A stretch of DNA of 64,000 bases. Origin: JAGXLC01 sp041686375 (GTDB taxonomy: Bacteria > Bacteroidota > Bacteroidia > Bacteroidales > UBA12077). The translations under genes and the position numbers were made by a program. Position 1 is the stretch's first letter, and every line of letters starts with the position of its first letter. Positions 1-9,777 of the stretch are shown in pieces. The notes beneath the pieces are model-generated. The model worked only from the letters and a program-made list of their open reading frames with translations. It searched no databases and was not told the origin of the DNA. Location of the stretch: NCBI GenBank assembly GCA_041686375.1, contig JAWLEB010000013.1, positions 7,986-71,985 on the forward strand. Direction: 5' to 3'.

Positions 1-1527
1 ACCGTTTAACAAGGCATATTTATATTTCAGTTCTATGGAGTCCGGGTTACTGGTGATTTTGTGCTCTAACTCTGATATCTTTTCCCGAAATTCATTATTC
101 CGGGAAGGATATTCAAAACCAAAACGAAAGTTTTCGTCAAGAAAATCAATATCTGCAAGGTTATAATCTTCAGGCGCATATCGATCCACAGTTTCCGAAA
201 TATTTCTTTTCTCACCCGGATCATAATGTATACTGTAATTTTCAAAAGGTTCAATGGATTCATCAGCATTGCCAAACTGATGAGGGAGATTTTTACTTCC
301 CTGAAGTGAAATCAACCTTTGAAAATTTTCAGAAGTATCTGCAAAATTGACTTCTTCAAGCTTGTTGCTACTGTAATTCGAGAATATTTGTTCAGCCTTT
401 TGCCTGTCTTCATACGCTCCTTCATAGTCGTCCAGCTCTGCTCTGGCAATGGACCTGTTCATATATGCTTTGGCAAAATCAGGATACAAGTTGATAGCCA
501 GAGTCAGATCTCTTATAGCCTCAGGATAATTAGTCCTCTCCATTTCTACTAAAGCCCTGTTAAAATAGGCCAAAATATTTTGCGGATTATGCTCTAACAC
601 CTTATTATAGTCCTCAATAGCTTCATCATAAGCGCCAATTTCAGAGTTCAGCAAGGCTCTGTTATAATAAGCCAGTGCATTAGACGGTTCAAGTTCAACC
701 ACATGGTCGAGGTCTTGCATTGCCGCTTCAAGTTTATCGAAATGATAGTACACCATAGATCGTTGCAAGAGCGCTTCAGCATTTTCCGGGTCACTCTCCA
801 CAGCGCAATTTAGATCCTCCAGTGCCTTGTTGTATTCTTTTTGTTGGGAAAACACCTTTCCCCTGGTTATCAAGGCATCTGTATAGGTGCTATCTATTTG
901 TATTACTCTGGATAAGTCATTGATTGTTCTGGCAGTATCTCCTTTATTCAAGTACGCTAAACTTCTGAAATAATATGCCCTCCTTTCGGAAGTATCTTTT
1001 CTAATCGCCCTGTCAAAATCTTTTATGGCTTTATCATTTTCCTCAAGACGTAACCAGCTATATCCTCGTTGAGTGAACAATTCCTCATCAGAAGTTTGAA
1101 ACTCCTGTGTGCGGTTAAAATCTTCTATGGCTCCATGAAAATTATATAACTGAATACGCGTTATCCCTCTGTAATAATAAGCATTCGAAGCATTCGATCT
1201 GAGCTTTATCGATTGAGTATAATCTTCTTCAGCGCCATGTAAATCACCAAGATTATATTTTGCTATAGCCCTTAAAAAATAGGCTTCAGAAAAATCCGGC
1301 TTATTCCGTATGACAATATTAAAATATTCAATTGCTTCGGCATATTCATAGAATTGCAACTTCTCATGTCCATGTTCCAAATAATACGAGATATTCAACT
1401 GACTATATCCCTTCGCAGCAAAAAAGAAAAAAAATATAACCAAAAGAATGTGAAATCTCTTTAAGAAAAAAAACTTTCTAAAAAACAAATAACTATTTGC
1501 GCATCTTAAAAACTTATGAATAATCAA
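1..1527 (-). CDS. TPR-repeat protein, exported, 3' end outside window
   Basis: An uninterrupted minus-strand frame runs from about 1527 off the left edge, giving about 509 residues with no stop. It opens with a basic stretch and a very hydrophobic run (ILLVIFFFFFAA) typical of a signal peptide. About ten 34-residue tetratricopeptide repeats follow, recognisable by recurring A-x-x-Y-x-R-x-x/G-A-x-x-D patterns such as NAYYYRGI, ALAYYNRALL and ILAYFNRALV, up to about residue 390. A less repetitive acidic/aromatic tail follows. TPRs mediate protein-protein contacts; in this phylum such exported proteins are common and mostly uncharacterised. No in-frame ATG precedes the signal peptide, so TTG at 1527, just after a GGAGG, is my best start, and it is uncertain. 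The gene lies 23 bp downstream of the fRMsr gene on the same strand. Confidence 0.85.
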   Translation of the reverse strand, partial: MIIHKFLRCANSYLFFRKFFFLKRFHILLVIFFFFFAAKGYSQLNISYYLEHGHEKLQFYEYAEAIEYFNIVIRNKPDFSEAYFLRAIAKYNLGDLHGAEEDYTQSIKLRSNASNAYYYRGITRIQLYNFHGAIEDFNRTQEFQTSDEELFTQRGYSWLRLEENDKAIKDFDRAIRKDTSERRAYYFRSLAYLNKGDTARTINDLSRVIQIDSTYTDALITRGKVFSQQKEYNKALEDLNCAVESDPENAEALLQRSMVYYHFDKLEAAMQDLDHVVELEPSNALAYYNRALLNSEIGAYDEAIEDYNKVLEHNPQNILAYFNRALVEMERTNYPEAIRDLTLAINLYPDFAKAYMNRSIARAELDDYEGAYEDRQKAEQIFSNYSSNKLEEVNFADTSENFQRLISLQGSKNLPHQFGNADESIEPFENYSIHYDPGEKRNISETVDRYAPEDYNLADIDFLDENFRFGFEYPSRNNEFREKISELEHKITSNPDSIELKYKYALLNG

Positions 1528-1550
1528 TCCCTCCAAACGTAAAATAAAAA

Positions 1551-2015
1551 TTAAACCTGATAAATTAATTTAACAATGTTTTCCAACTCATGTTGATCAA
1601 TGTCATCAAATGCATCGAGCTCTTTGCTGTCAATATCCAGAACCCCAATAAGATGATTGTTATTATTACGAATGGGAACGACTATTTCAGATTTAGAACG
1701 TGAATCGCATGCTATATGGCCCGGAAATTTTTCGACATCTGCAACAACAATCGTTTTTTGATTATTAATACCTGTCCAGCAAACTCCTTCATTCTTCGTT
1801 AATTCCTGACATGCAACCGGTCCTTGGTAAGGGCCAACAATCAGTTTATCAGCTTTTAAGAAATAATAGCCCGTCCAGAAATAATAATCCATTTTGTGAT
1901 GTAAAACAGCTATGACTGTAGACATCCGGGCTAATTCATCAGAACTGGTTGGTAATAATTCTTCTAATTGATTATATATCCGCTTGTAACGTTCCTGTTT
2001 TTTATTTTTTCCCAT
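1551..2015 (-). CDS. msrC: Free methionine-(R)-sulfoxide reductase (GAF domain)
   Basis: This is a 154-residue single GAF-domain protein. It matches the fRMsr family, which reduces free Met-(R)-sulfoxide in the cytosol as part of oxidative damage repair. The three family cysteines are present in VACQEL, GVCWTG and HIACDS (C69, C79, C103 from the chosen start). Their spacing of 10 and 24 residues is the same as the catalytic cysteines of E. coli YebR/MsrC. The C-terminal PIRNNNNHLIGVLDIDS strand is also typical. The longest frame begins at TTG (2027), but an ATG lies four codons in at 2015 and is preferred. The 5' region is AT-rich with no clear Shine-Dalgarno site. Confidence 0.9.
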   Translation of the reverse strand: MGKNKKQERYKRIYNQLEELLPTSSDELARMSTVIAVLHHKMDYYFWTGYYFLKADKLIVGPYQGPVACQELTKNEGVCWTGINNQKTIVVADVEKFPGHIACDSRSKSEIVVPIRNNNNHLIGVLDIDSKELDAFDDIDQHELENIVKLIYQV

Positions 2016-2200
2016 GATTGATATCAATTAAAATTAACGTGTTAACAAAACTAAATATTTTTTTTAAAGGTATAAATATATCTCACCTATATATATAGTT
2101 TAAGCATTATTCATCAAACATAAATAATATTTTATAAAATATTGATTAAGAGCTTTGTACTATAAACATGTTAAAAAAATAGTTTATATATTTTTCACAA

Positions 2201-2303
2201 GTACATCAATTTCAGGGCATATACTGCGTTGCGAAAACCTCAAAATAAATCACTATGTCTTCGGCTTGCGACGCCCTGTATCTGCCCTAAACTTGATGCA
2301 TGA
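2201..2303. repeat. About 100-bp imperfect palindromic element (MITE-like or structured RNA)
   Basis: The left arm (about 2204-2236, reading CATCAATTTCAGGGCAT) is the near reverse complement of the right arm (about 2266-2299, reading TGCCCTAAACTTGATG). Roughly 30 bp pair with about seven mismatches or gaps around a loop of about 30 bp. This is far longer than a terminator, has no T-run, and is GC-richer than its surroundings. A miniature inverted-repeat element or a structured RNA would both fit. I saw no second copy in this window. Confidence 0.5.
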
Positions 2304-2426
2304 ATAATGCAGTCCTCCTAAAAGCGTACTTTTTTCTATTATTTAAATACATTGCATAACCCAGACGCGTGGGGGCTGTACTCATGGAGTGTAGCAACTG
2401 CCGTTAGTTTGGCAGCATAAAAATAA

Positions 2427-2446
2427 CACCACGATTTATCGTGGTG
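2427..2446. repeat. Perfect 9-bp inverted repeat
   Basis: CACCACGAT and ATCGTGGTG are separated by TT. The stem is perfect but has no flanking T-run, so it is unlikely to be a simple terminator. It belongs to the hairpin-rich island. Confidence 0.5.
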
Positions 2447-2747
2447 ATCCAAAATATCTGTCATACCCCACCCCGGCCCGCTCACGGGCTTCAAATCAAT
2501 AACGGAGGCCAGGAATTTCTCTAAACACAAAAAAAATAAGCAGGTATCATGTATCTTTTCAGCATATTAATCTGTTGAAATAAAGCCTGTTAAAACGTTT
2601 ATGTATACGGGATGTAAAATGATAAGAAAAAGATTTTTTTAAAAATTTTTATTTTTTTTTTAAGTTTAATAAACTTGTTAGAAAAAGTTTACTCCAAATA
2701 CATGACAACAGATTATTGGAAGTTATCTAATCTAACACATAAATATT

Positions 2748-4265
2748 ATGCATAAGCTGAATTACCTGTTAATTATAATACTTTTATTCGCAGGGTGCAC
2801 TACCAACAAATCGGGTAAAAAATATTATAAAGATGTAGCACCTCCGATAGAAGAAACAAATTTTAAGCAACTCACATCCCATGAAGATATTATAAAGTAT
2901 CTGGAAAAGGTTGATTCCCATAGCAACAAATTAACCCTGGAATATATTGGTAACTCAGTAGAAGGGAAAAAGATTCCATTGGTAAAATTTTCAAAAGCGG
3001 GGAAAGTAGAGGAAAACAAGTTAAAACTTCTTATGTTCGCCCAGCAACATGGAAATGAACCTTCGGGCAAAGAAGGCATGCTTTTATTAATTAATGATTT
3101 ATTGCAAAACAAATATGACAATTGGCTTGATAAGGTTGATTTGTTGCTGATACCCCAGTTAAACCCAGATGGTGGGGACAAGAATCAGAGAAGAAATGCA
3201 AACAATGCTGATCTCAACAGGGATCATCTGATTTTAGAAGAACCAGAAACTCAAGCCATACATAAAGTTTTTAAAAATTATCAACCTGAGATAACTGTGG
3301 ACATCCATGAATATTATCCATTCTCTCAAAGCTGGAAGGAATTCGGATATTTGAAGAATTTTGATATTCAGATAGGCGGTCTTACAAATATAAACATAGA
3401 ACCACAGATTATTGACATATTTTACGACAACGTAAAGCCTTACATGCAGGAACAACTTAAAAAGGAAGGATATTCATTTTTTGAATATACATTAGGGAAC
3501 CTCTCTGATGGAGGTAGATTAAGACATAGTACTGTTAGTATAAATGATGGACGCCAGAGTTTTGGCATTTTAAATACCTCCTCATATATTGTAGAAGGCA
3601 GAAGGGGCCGGGATTCTCTCGATAACCTTGAACACAGAGCCAGAAGTCAACACCTTACTGCAAAAGGCTTTATCGAACTGGCAGCTCAAAATGCTGAAAA
3701 GATTAAAAACACCGTAGCCAGGGGACGTGAAAAACTCATCAAAAACAACGGTGAAGAAAAGATCTCTATTCAGATGAAACATGTTAAAGGAGATAAACCT
3801 CTGCAGTATCCATTAAAATCAGTAAAAACTGGAGAAGATACAGTTTTTGTGGTAGACGAGTATCATTCGGAAAGAAAGTCGCAGCTAAATGTGACAAAAC
3901 CATCGGCATATCTCATCCCTGCCTCTGACAGTAATCTTGTAAAATGGCTCGATCGAAGTTTTATTCAGTATACAGAATATATGCCAAGTAAAAATCATGC
4001 CATATATAAATATAAAATTTTAACCAATATAAACAATGCTGATAAAGATTTAAAGAATTATAATGTTGAAGTTGAATTACAAAAGTGCACAAAAAAAATT
4101 ACAAAAGGCGATTATTTGATGGTTCCAACAGCTCAGCTAAGGTCAAACAAAATTACTATTGCACTGGAACCCCAATCAATGAGCGGACTTGTAAATTATG
4201 ACTCATATGAATACCTTATTAAGGACAATAACACATACCCAATTCTAAGGCTGGAAAAACGATAG
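2748..4265 (+). CDS. M14-family zinc carboxypeptidase-like lipoprotein
   Basis: The protein has 505 residues with a lipoprotein signal ending in the lipobox FAGC (C17), so it is probably anchored in the envelope. Zinc-site features of M14 metallocarboxypeptidases are visible: HGNE (H101, E104) as the first ligand pair, NADLNRDH (N155-R158) as the substrate carboxylate-binding motif, and VDIHEYYP with H187 as third ligand. A conserved IVEGRRG (E283) is the likely catalytic glutamate. The last 150 residues look like a separate beta-rich domain. It probably trims C-terminal residues from peptides or peptidoglycan stems; the substrate is not visible. ATG at 2748 fits the signal peptide. A hairpin terminator follows. 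Confidence 0.85.
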   Translation: MHKLNYLLIIILLFAGCTTNKSGKKYYKDVAPPIEETNFKQLTSHEDIIKYLEKVDSHSNKLTLEYIGNSVEGKKIPLVKFSKAGKVEENKLKLLMFAQQHGNEPSGKEGMLLLINDLLQNKYDNWLDKVDLLLIPQLNPDGGDKNQRRNANNADLNRDHLILEEPETQAIHKVFKNYQPEITVDIHEYYPFSQSWKEFGYLKNFDIQIGGLTNINIEPQIIDIFYDNVKPYMQEQLKKEGYSFFEYTLGNLSDGGRLRHSTVSINDGRQSFGILNTSSYIVEGRRGRDSLDNLEHRARSQHLTAKGFIELAAQNAEKIKNTVARGREKLIKNNGEEKISIQMKHVKGDKPLQYPLKSVKTGEDTVFVVDEYHSERKSQLNVTKPSAYLIPASDSNLVKWLDRSFIQYTEYMPSKNHAIYKYKILTNINNADKDLKNYNVEVELQKCTKKITKGDYLMVPTAQLRSNKITIALEPQSMSGLVNYDSYEYLIKDNNTYPILRLEKR

Positions 4266-4306
4266 AATACCAATTTCTTAAGGTGGATAAAACTCATACT
4301 TTCAAT

Positions 4307-4340
4307 AAGTGCCTTTAATTAATTTTGAAGGCACTTTTAT
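4307..4340 (+). terminator. Intrinsic terminator after the M14 gene
   Basis: AAGTGCCTT (4307-4315) pairs perfectly with AAGGCACTT (4328-4336), followed by TTATTTAT. A GTG inside the left stem is the apparent start of the longest downstream frame, which argues against that start. Confidence 0.75.
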
Positions 4341-4353
4341 TTATCGTAAGAGC

Positions 4354-5646
4354 ATGCTTAACTCAATTGAACAAAATCTGTTTGACCGGGAAAAGAAGGC
4401 TTTCCGCCTTCATCTGGGGTATTCTGTAATTGATGGTATGATGCGTGGAGCACTTATTATGAATGAATTTGTATTCATTAAAAGTCTAAAGGGCTCTAAT
4501 TATCTACTGGGAATGCTTTTCCAATTCAGTGTCATTGTTCTGATATTTTCTATATTATTTAATGAGCTTCTGAGGAGATCAAGCAATAAAAGACGATTTC
4601 TAAGGATAACAGGAATTTTAACCCATCTGCCGCTCCTAATATTATTATTTTTCCCGGCGCATGAATTAGATTTATCGCAAGCCCTGTTTTATCATTTTTT
4701 GTTTCTATTCATATTTTTATTTTATTTTCTCTCAAGGCCGCTTATCTTCCCAACCATTAATCTTCTTTTAAAACACAACTACCGTCAGGAATATTTTGGA
4801 AAACTATATAGTATAGCCACCTCTTTCAATAAAGCATTAATGCTCATAACCACCCTTTTATATGGAATACTCCTTGACTACTTCCCTTATGTATACACGT
4901 ATGTTTTTCCGCTGCTGGGAATTATAGGGGCATTTTCAATTTATCTATTGTCCCGAATTGAGTATAATGAGGGTCAGTCTGTAATAAGAAAAACATTTGG
5001 AGATTCGCTAAAATCATCATTAAACAGCCTTGTCAATATTCTCCGAAATAACATCCCCTACCGGCATTACGAAATTAGTTTTATGTTTTACGGATTTGCT
5101 TTTATGAGCACAAAAGCAGTAATCACTATTTTCTATAAAGAAGCACTAGACTTAAATTACTCGAGTGTAGCCTTTTATGAAAACGGATTCAATGTGCTCA
5201 CTATAGTCCTATTACCGGCATTCGGGAAAGTCATCGGAAAGCTGGATCCAAGAAAATTCGTAATCTTAACATATCTTGCCCTGGCATTGTTTATATTCTT
5301 TATAGGTCTCACAGAATTTTTCCCTTTTTATTCTGTGGTTTTTGGAATACAAATATACTATTTTCTGTTGCTGGCTATAATTTTTAAAGGAATCTTTGCT
5401 GCTACCATGGCTCTTTCCTGGAGTATAGGCTCTTCCTATTTCTGCAAAAAAGAAGAGGCTGGAAATTATCAATCAGTTCACCTTACGCTTACCGGACTCA
5501 GAGGACTGGTGGCACCCCTGATTGGAATATATTTCTATGAACTATTTGATTTTTCAGGGACCTTCGGAATTGCAGTTATATCATTAATAATAGCCATGGG
5601 GCTAATGCATTGGTCCTATAAAAATTTCAGTGCAAAAAAATATTAA
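4354..5646 (+). CDS. MFS-like multi-pass membrane transporter
   Basis: The protein has 430 residues and about 12 hydrophobic segments in two halves separated by a polar loop (around the SRIEYNEGQSVIRKTFGDS region), which is the overall plan of the major facilitator superfamily. Charged motifs such as FNELLRRSSNKRRF between segments 2 and 3 resemble the MFS A-loop position. No substrate can be inferred. The longest frame starts with GTG at 4309 inside the terminator stem of the preceding gene. The ATG at 4354 (MLNSIEQNLF) is therefore chosen, leaving a short cytoplasmic N-terminus before the first membrane span. Confidence 0.75.
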   Translation: MLNSIEQNLFDREKKAFRLHLGYSVIDGMMRGALIMNEFVFIKSLKGSNYLLGMLFQFSVIVLIFSILFNELLRRSSNKRRFLRITGILTHLPLLILLFFPAHELDLSQALFYHFLFLFIFLFYFLSRPLIFPTINLLLKHNYRQEYFGKLYSIATSFNKALMLITTLLYGILLDYFPYVYTYVFPLLGIIGAFSIYLLSRIEYNEGQSVIRKTFGDSLKSSLNSLVNILRNNIPYRHYEISFMFYGFAFMSTKAVITIFYKEALDLNYSSVAFYENGFNVLTIVLLPAFGKVIGKLDPRKFVILTYLALALFIFFIGLTEFFPFYSVVFGIQIYYFLLLAIIFKGIFAATMALSWSIGSSYFCKKEEAGNYQSVHLTLTGLRGLVAPLIGIYFYELFDFSGTFGIAVISLIIAMGLMHWSYKNFSAKKY

Positions 5647-5702
5647 CATTCAAATTAGCTGTTAGTTCGTTTCACCAAAAAAAAATAATTTGGGTTAAAA
5701 TA

Positions 5703-5743
5703 AAATTCCCGGGAATATCGATTATTTACTATCCCGGGAATTT
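5703..5743. terminator. Bidirectional terminator between convergent genes
   Basis: AAATTCCCGGGA and TCCCGGGAATTT form a perfect 12-bp stem between the MFS gene (+) and the S9 peptidase gene (-). Confidence 0.75.
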
Positions 5744-5781
5744 AGATATTTCTCTCACCTGTTTTCTATACTGAAAAGATA

Positions 5782-8586
5782 TTATTCTACAAGTTCATAT
5801 CCTCTGGTTTTACCTTTTTTAGTAGCAGGAATTCCTTTTTCCATCCAAACAGGTGCGGGATCGTTTTTGAGATAGTGGTCAAAGAATTGTTTCATGCGGA
5901 TACTAAAATCTTTACGGTTGGGACTATCAGCTCTTTCATTATGCGGAGCATCATTATAATTTAACATCCATACCGGTTTATCAAGTCTGCGTAATGCCAC
6001 AAAAAACTCTATTCCCTGATACCAAGGTACAGCGCCATCAGCATCATTATGCCTCATAAGCAATGGAGTATTAACCTTAGGTGCGTAAAATAGAGGTGAA
6101 TTTTCTATATAATGAAGCGGCTTTTCCCACAATGTACCACCTATACGACTTTGTGTTTTTTCATACTGGTGCATACGACTTTTGCCAGTACCCCAACGGA
6201 TACCACCATAAGCGCTTGTCATATTTGATACAGGCGCACCGGCTGAAGCTGCTGCATACATATCAGTCTTAGTGATAATATGGGCAATTTGATAGCCTCC
6301 CCAACTTTGACCTTGTATGCCAATTCTATCTTTATCTATAAAATCTTTTTTATTCAACAGTGCATTCGTCCCGCCAACTACATAATTATAAGCACTTTCT
6401 CCCGGATAACCCATTTTATAGCGTATATTCGGCATAAAAACTACATAACCATTGCTGACATAAAAGGAAACATTTATCGTAGAACGGCTGGGTCTGGGCA
6501 GACGATGCCTGTGCATTCCGTCAGAAGATAAACGATAAAAATAAACTACCATGGGGTACTTTTTATCTGGGTCATAATTCTCAGGTGTATAGAGAAGGCC
6601 TTCTTCTGTAGTACCCTCTGTAGTTATCCATTCTACCAATTCAACATCACCCCAAAGATATTCCTCCTGTTGTGGGTTTGCCTCTGAGACTCGTTTCGGA
6701 TCATTAAATTGTAAATCACTATACCATATATCAGGAAACTGTTTGAAAGAAGCCTTTTGCCATATTACTTTATCGGTTTCTAAAGCCTTTTCAGGAGTGT
6801 AATAAGAGTAATCTCCCATCACAAGTTTTTGAGGATTCCCTTTACCTTTAAGGTCAGCAGTAAAATATCCGGAAGCTTTCGTATCTTCATCAAATGCCCT
6901 TAAGAAGAGATCCTCTTCAGGATTAATAAATTCCTGCTCAGAATCCAGTTCCCGATAGCGAAATTGGATATGATGATCCCTTCCATATCCATTGGTAATA
7001 TTTATAGGTTTTTCTTTACCCGATGGATCCACACGCCAGATATCATACCTGTCATAAATTAGCAAATATTCATCATCTTCTGTCCAGCCGGCAAAACCAT
7101 AAGAAGATGGATCTCTCGGACGATCATGATCTTCATCGTATAAAGGGAATTCAATATCTTTAGTAAGATTAATTTCTTCCTTATCAGTAATTCCGTAGGA
7201 ATACCAATTGCTATCAGCGAAAGAATACCAATAAAAATAATTCCCACCTGTTGAAATATCAATATAAGATTGAATCTTTTCCTTAACCAACTCTTTTTTG
7301 CCGGTATTAATATCAACAAGATAAACATCCTTATATGAAGGACTATTCCATGATGTTTGTTTGAGATAAGGCTGTCCGTTTGTACCAATTGCTACATCTC
7401 CATTCCCTTTTAAAACCGGCTCCACATTTCTGACTTGTTCATCAGCCAATTGAACAATTTTATCTTCATCAATATGATAGACAGCCAGATATGTACGTCT
7501 TTCTTCTCTTTCCTTCTGTCTTAACTGTTGAGGCTGTAAAAGAGAATCTTTCCAATTCCAAACATCCAGTTCTACTTTTTCCTCTTCAATAAGGGTATCC
7601 TCGGGTTCTTCCAGTTCTCTCTCTTTAGTTCCGAAATACAATCGTTCATCATTATCAGAAAAGTATATATTACCGTATTCACCCACGGTCCATTTTTCCG
7701 GAATCTCCTGTGTTAAGGTATCAACAAGCTTGTTAGGTTGATCTTTTCTCTTGCTCCAATAGTATAAATTAAACACCTTAGTTTCAGTCGTATCCATAGA
7801 ATGAATAAAAGCAAGCTGTTCACCATCATGATCAATGCTAATATCTTTGCTTAGACCTTCTTCTGAAAATATGATATCTGACTCTTCCTTTCTCGGATCA
7901 AAAACAACTACAGATGATTTAAGAATCTTATCGTTCTGAAGCTGGACAAAAGATATGAGATCACCCTTTTCAGATATTTCGTAATCCGTTACCTGATCGA
8001 ATTCATATGTTTTTTCCTTTACCGGATGAAAAACAGTTAATTTTGTTCCCTCTGGAGCTGAGTCATCGGCTTTTTCATTATTATTCTCTTTATTGTCCTC
8101 AGAATCATCATCTTCCTCTTTCTCATGATGATAAACCATCCAGCCGGATTCTTTTTCCGGTAATTTGAAAGATTTAATCCTTTCCTGCTTGATCAGTTCC
8201 CCAGAATCAAAAACATAAATGCCTAAAGAATCTTTAGGTAATTTTTTCTCTGGAACATCATCTAGTTTCTTTTCTTTGATTGAATCAGTATACGGTTCAA
8301 TCTTAAAAACCAAATAATCAGAATTTGCTGCAAAGCCAGGGTTTACGCCTCTATCAAAAGTTTTTTCAGCGTTTATTTCGGGATTCCATAAATGTAATAC
8401 TCCATCTCCTTTAAAAGGTTTAACTTCATAAGAAACCCATTCTCCATCATTGGAAATAATTTCATCGTCAATCTCTTTCCACTCTATTAAATCTGAGATT
8501 GAAAGAGGCTTCTTCTCGTTTTGTGAGAAAAGACCTGTTGTAATACATAAAAAAATAGCGGTAGTGATTAGGGTGAATCGCCTCAT
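5782..8586 (-). CDS. S9 (prolyl oligopeptidase) family serine peptidase, large
   Basis: The protein has 934 residues, beginning with a signal peptide (MRRFTLITTAIFLCITTGLFSQ), so it is periplasmic or surface-exposed. Residues from about 30 to 650 form a divergent beta-propeller with a highly acidic insert (HHEKEEDDDSEDNKEN) near residue 160. The C-terminal alpha/beta-hydrolase has the nucleophile elbow GQSWGGY (S761), the acid in HNDADGAVP (D850) and the histidine in NDAPHN (H882), a complete catalytic triad. The family cleaves peptides, often after proline, and the propeller gates access. Its length exceeds the usual 650-750 residues because of the propeller inserts. A second S9 peptidase is encoded at 33157-35535. 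Confidence 0.9.
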   Translation of the reverse strand: MRRFTLITTAIFLCITTGLFSQNEKKPLSISDLIEWKEIDDEIISNDGEWVSYEVKPFKGDGVLHLWNPEINAEKTFDRGVNPGFAANSDYLVFKIEPYTDSIKEKKLDDVPEKKLPKDSLGIYVFDSGELIKQERIKSFKLPEKESGWMVYHHEKEEDDDSEDNKENNNEKADDSAPEGTKLTVFHPVKEKTYEFDQVTDYEISEKGDLISFVQLQNDKILKSSVVVFDPRKEESDIIFSEEGLSKDISIDHDGEQLAFIHSMDTTETKVFNLYYWSKRKDQPNKLVDTLTQEIPEKWTVGEYGNIYFSDNDERLYFGTKERELEEPEDTLIEEEKVELDVWNWKDSLLQPQQLRQKEREERRTYLAVYHIDEDKIVQLADEQVRNVEPVLKGNGDVAIGTNGQPYLKQTSWNSPSYKDVYLVDINTGKKELVKEKIQSYIDISTGGNYFYWYSFADSNWYSYGITDKEEINLTKDIEFPLYDEDHDRPRDPSSYGFAGWTEDDEYLLIYDRYDIWRVDPSGKEKPINITNGYGRDHHIQFRYRELDSEQEFINPEEDLFLRAFDEDTKASGYFTADLKGKGNPQKLVMGDYSYYTPEKALETDKVIWQKASFKQFPDIWYSDLQFNDPKRVSEANPQQEEYLWGDVELVEWITTEGTTEEGLLYTPENYDPDKKYPMVVYFYRLSSDGMHRHRLPRPSRSTINVSFYVSNGYVVFMPNIRYKMGYPGESAYNYVVGGTNALLNKKDFIDKDRIGIQGQSWGGYQIAHIITKTDMYAAASAGAPVSNMTSAYGGIRWGTGKSRMHQYEKTQSRIGGTLWEKPLHYIENSPLFYAPKVNTPLLMRHNDADGAVPWYQGIEFFVALRRLDKPVWMLNYNDAPHNERADSPNRKDFSIRMKQFFDHYLKNDPAPVWMEKGIPATKKGKTRGYELVE

Positions 8587-8660
8587 AGTAATTAATTTTA
8601 AGGTTTAAACATCGTTTGTAACTAACTGTAATTTCTTGGATGCAAATCGAAAATAATAGT

Positions 8661-9653
8661 TTAATCAATACGAATAACAGTTCGGCCTGTTATTTCACCA
8701 TTAAGAATTTTGGTAACATGTTGTGGAATTTGTTCCAGGGTTATTTCATGCAACGTTTCAGAGGAAAATTCAAATTTCCATTCATTTGCAAACATATGCC
8801 ATATTTTTTTCCGGTAATGAAGATCGGATTCCACAGAATCAATCCCAATCAATCGGATTCCTCTAAGGATAAAAGGAAAGACAGTAGTATTCAACTTTGG
8901 AGAATCCACGAGTCCACAACATGTGACCGTTCCTCCATAAGCCATCTTACTGAGAATAGTGGATAATATCTTTCCTCCAGCAACATCAATAGCTCCGGCA
9001 AATTCACCTTTCAACATTGGTTTTTCTAAATTATCGGAGAACTCATCTCTCGCAATAATCTCATCTGCACCAAGTTTTTGCAGTAAATCATATTGCTTTT
9101 CATTTCCTGAAACAGCAACTATTTTATAATCATATCTGGATAATAAAGTTAACGCTATAACTCCTACGCCACCGGAAGCGCCCGTAACAACAATGCTGCC
9201 TCTGTCTTTTACATCGTTCAGGAATAATTCAGAAACCGATAAACCTGCTGTTAATCCCGGTGTCCCCAGACCCATAGCATACTTCAAACTTAATTTTTCA
9301 GGTTTATGAATCAACCATGTATCAGGCACACGAATATACTGAGAAAACCCGCCCCATGTGTTCATACCCAAATCGAAACCAGTAACAATAACTTCTTCAC
9401 CTACTTTAAATTCAGTGGATTCCGTTTCAATAATCTCTCCTGCAGCATCAACACCGGGAGTATGAGGATAATGCTTTGTCACCCCTTTATTACCAGTGGC
9501 AGAGAGGGCATCTTTAAAATTCAGGGAAGAATATTTTACCTTGATAAGTGTATTATTCTGAGGGAGTTTATCAAATTCACATTGCTGAACTTTCTGTTCA
9601 TAACTTCCATCTTCATTTTCATAGACCCTTATTGCGTTAAAAAAATCTGCCAT
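8661..9653 (-). CDS. YhdH/YhfP-type (AcuI-like) NADPH quinone oxidoreductase
   Basis: The protein has 330 residues, the usual length for this zinc-free medium-chain dehydrogenase subfamily. The N-terminal GroES-like part has SSLNFKDALSATGNKGV and PHTPGVDAAGEI, hallmarks of YhdH/AcuI. The Rossmann part has TGASGGVGVIAL (about 158-169) for NADPH. AcuI-type enzymes reduce acrylyl-CoA to propionyl-CoA; YhdH relatives reduce quinones. The sequence alone does not separate these roles. The ATG at 9653 is clear. It is transcribed toward the S9 gene, 74 bp away, so the two could be co-transcribed. Confidence 0.88.
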   Translation of the reverse strand: MADFFNAIRVYENEDGSYEQKVQQCEFDKLPQNNTLIKVKYSSLNFKDALSATGNKGVTKHYPHTPGVDAAGEIIETESTEFKVGEEVIVTGFDLGMNTWGGFSQYIRVPDTWLIHKPEKLSLKYAMGLGTPGLTAGLSVSELFLNDVKDRGSIVVTGASGGVGVIALTLLSRYDYKIVAVSGNEKQYDLLQKLGADEIIARDEFSDNLEKPMLKGEFAGAIDVAGGKILSTILSKMAYGGTVTCCGLVDSPKLNTTVFPFILRGIRLIGIDSVESDLHYRKKIWHMFANEWKFEFSSETLHEITLEQIPQHVTKILNGEITGRTVIRID

Positions 9654-9777
9654 ATCTCTGTATTTAAATGTTTATAAACCCGTCCTGAATGTACTAAAAT
9701 ATTAAACTTAAGTCAAACAAACAATCTTATCAACATTCTGTATTATATTTATAGATTAAATTTATAAAATATCACGC

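Larger units (their letters stand above)
2028..2747. other. 720-bp intergenic region with structured GC-rich island
   Basis: I find no convincing gene here. The outer parts (2028-2200 and 2530-2747) are very AT-rich. The middle (about 2200-2530) is GC-richer and holds three palindromes: a long imperfect one at 2201-2303, a perfect 9-bp stem at 2427-2446 and a 5-bp GC stem at 2476-2489. A 63-codon minus-strand frame (2339-2530) crosses the hairpins, lacks a recognisable domain and is probably chance. Confidence 0.6.

Noticed and set aside
2339..2530. 63-codon minus-strand frame in the 2.0-2.7 kb spacer
   Set aside because: It crosses two hairpins, has no domain or signal, and its composition follows the GC island rather than coding bias.
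4309..4353. Longer N-terminus of the MFS protein starting at GTG
   Set aside because: The GTG is inside the stem of the preceding gene's terminator; ATG at 4354 is the better start.
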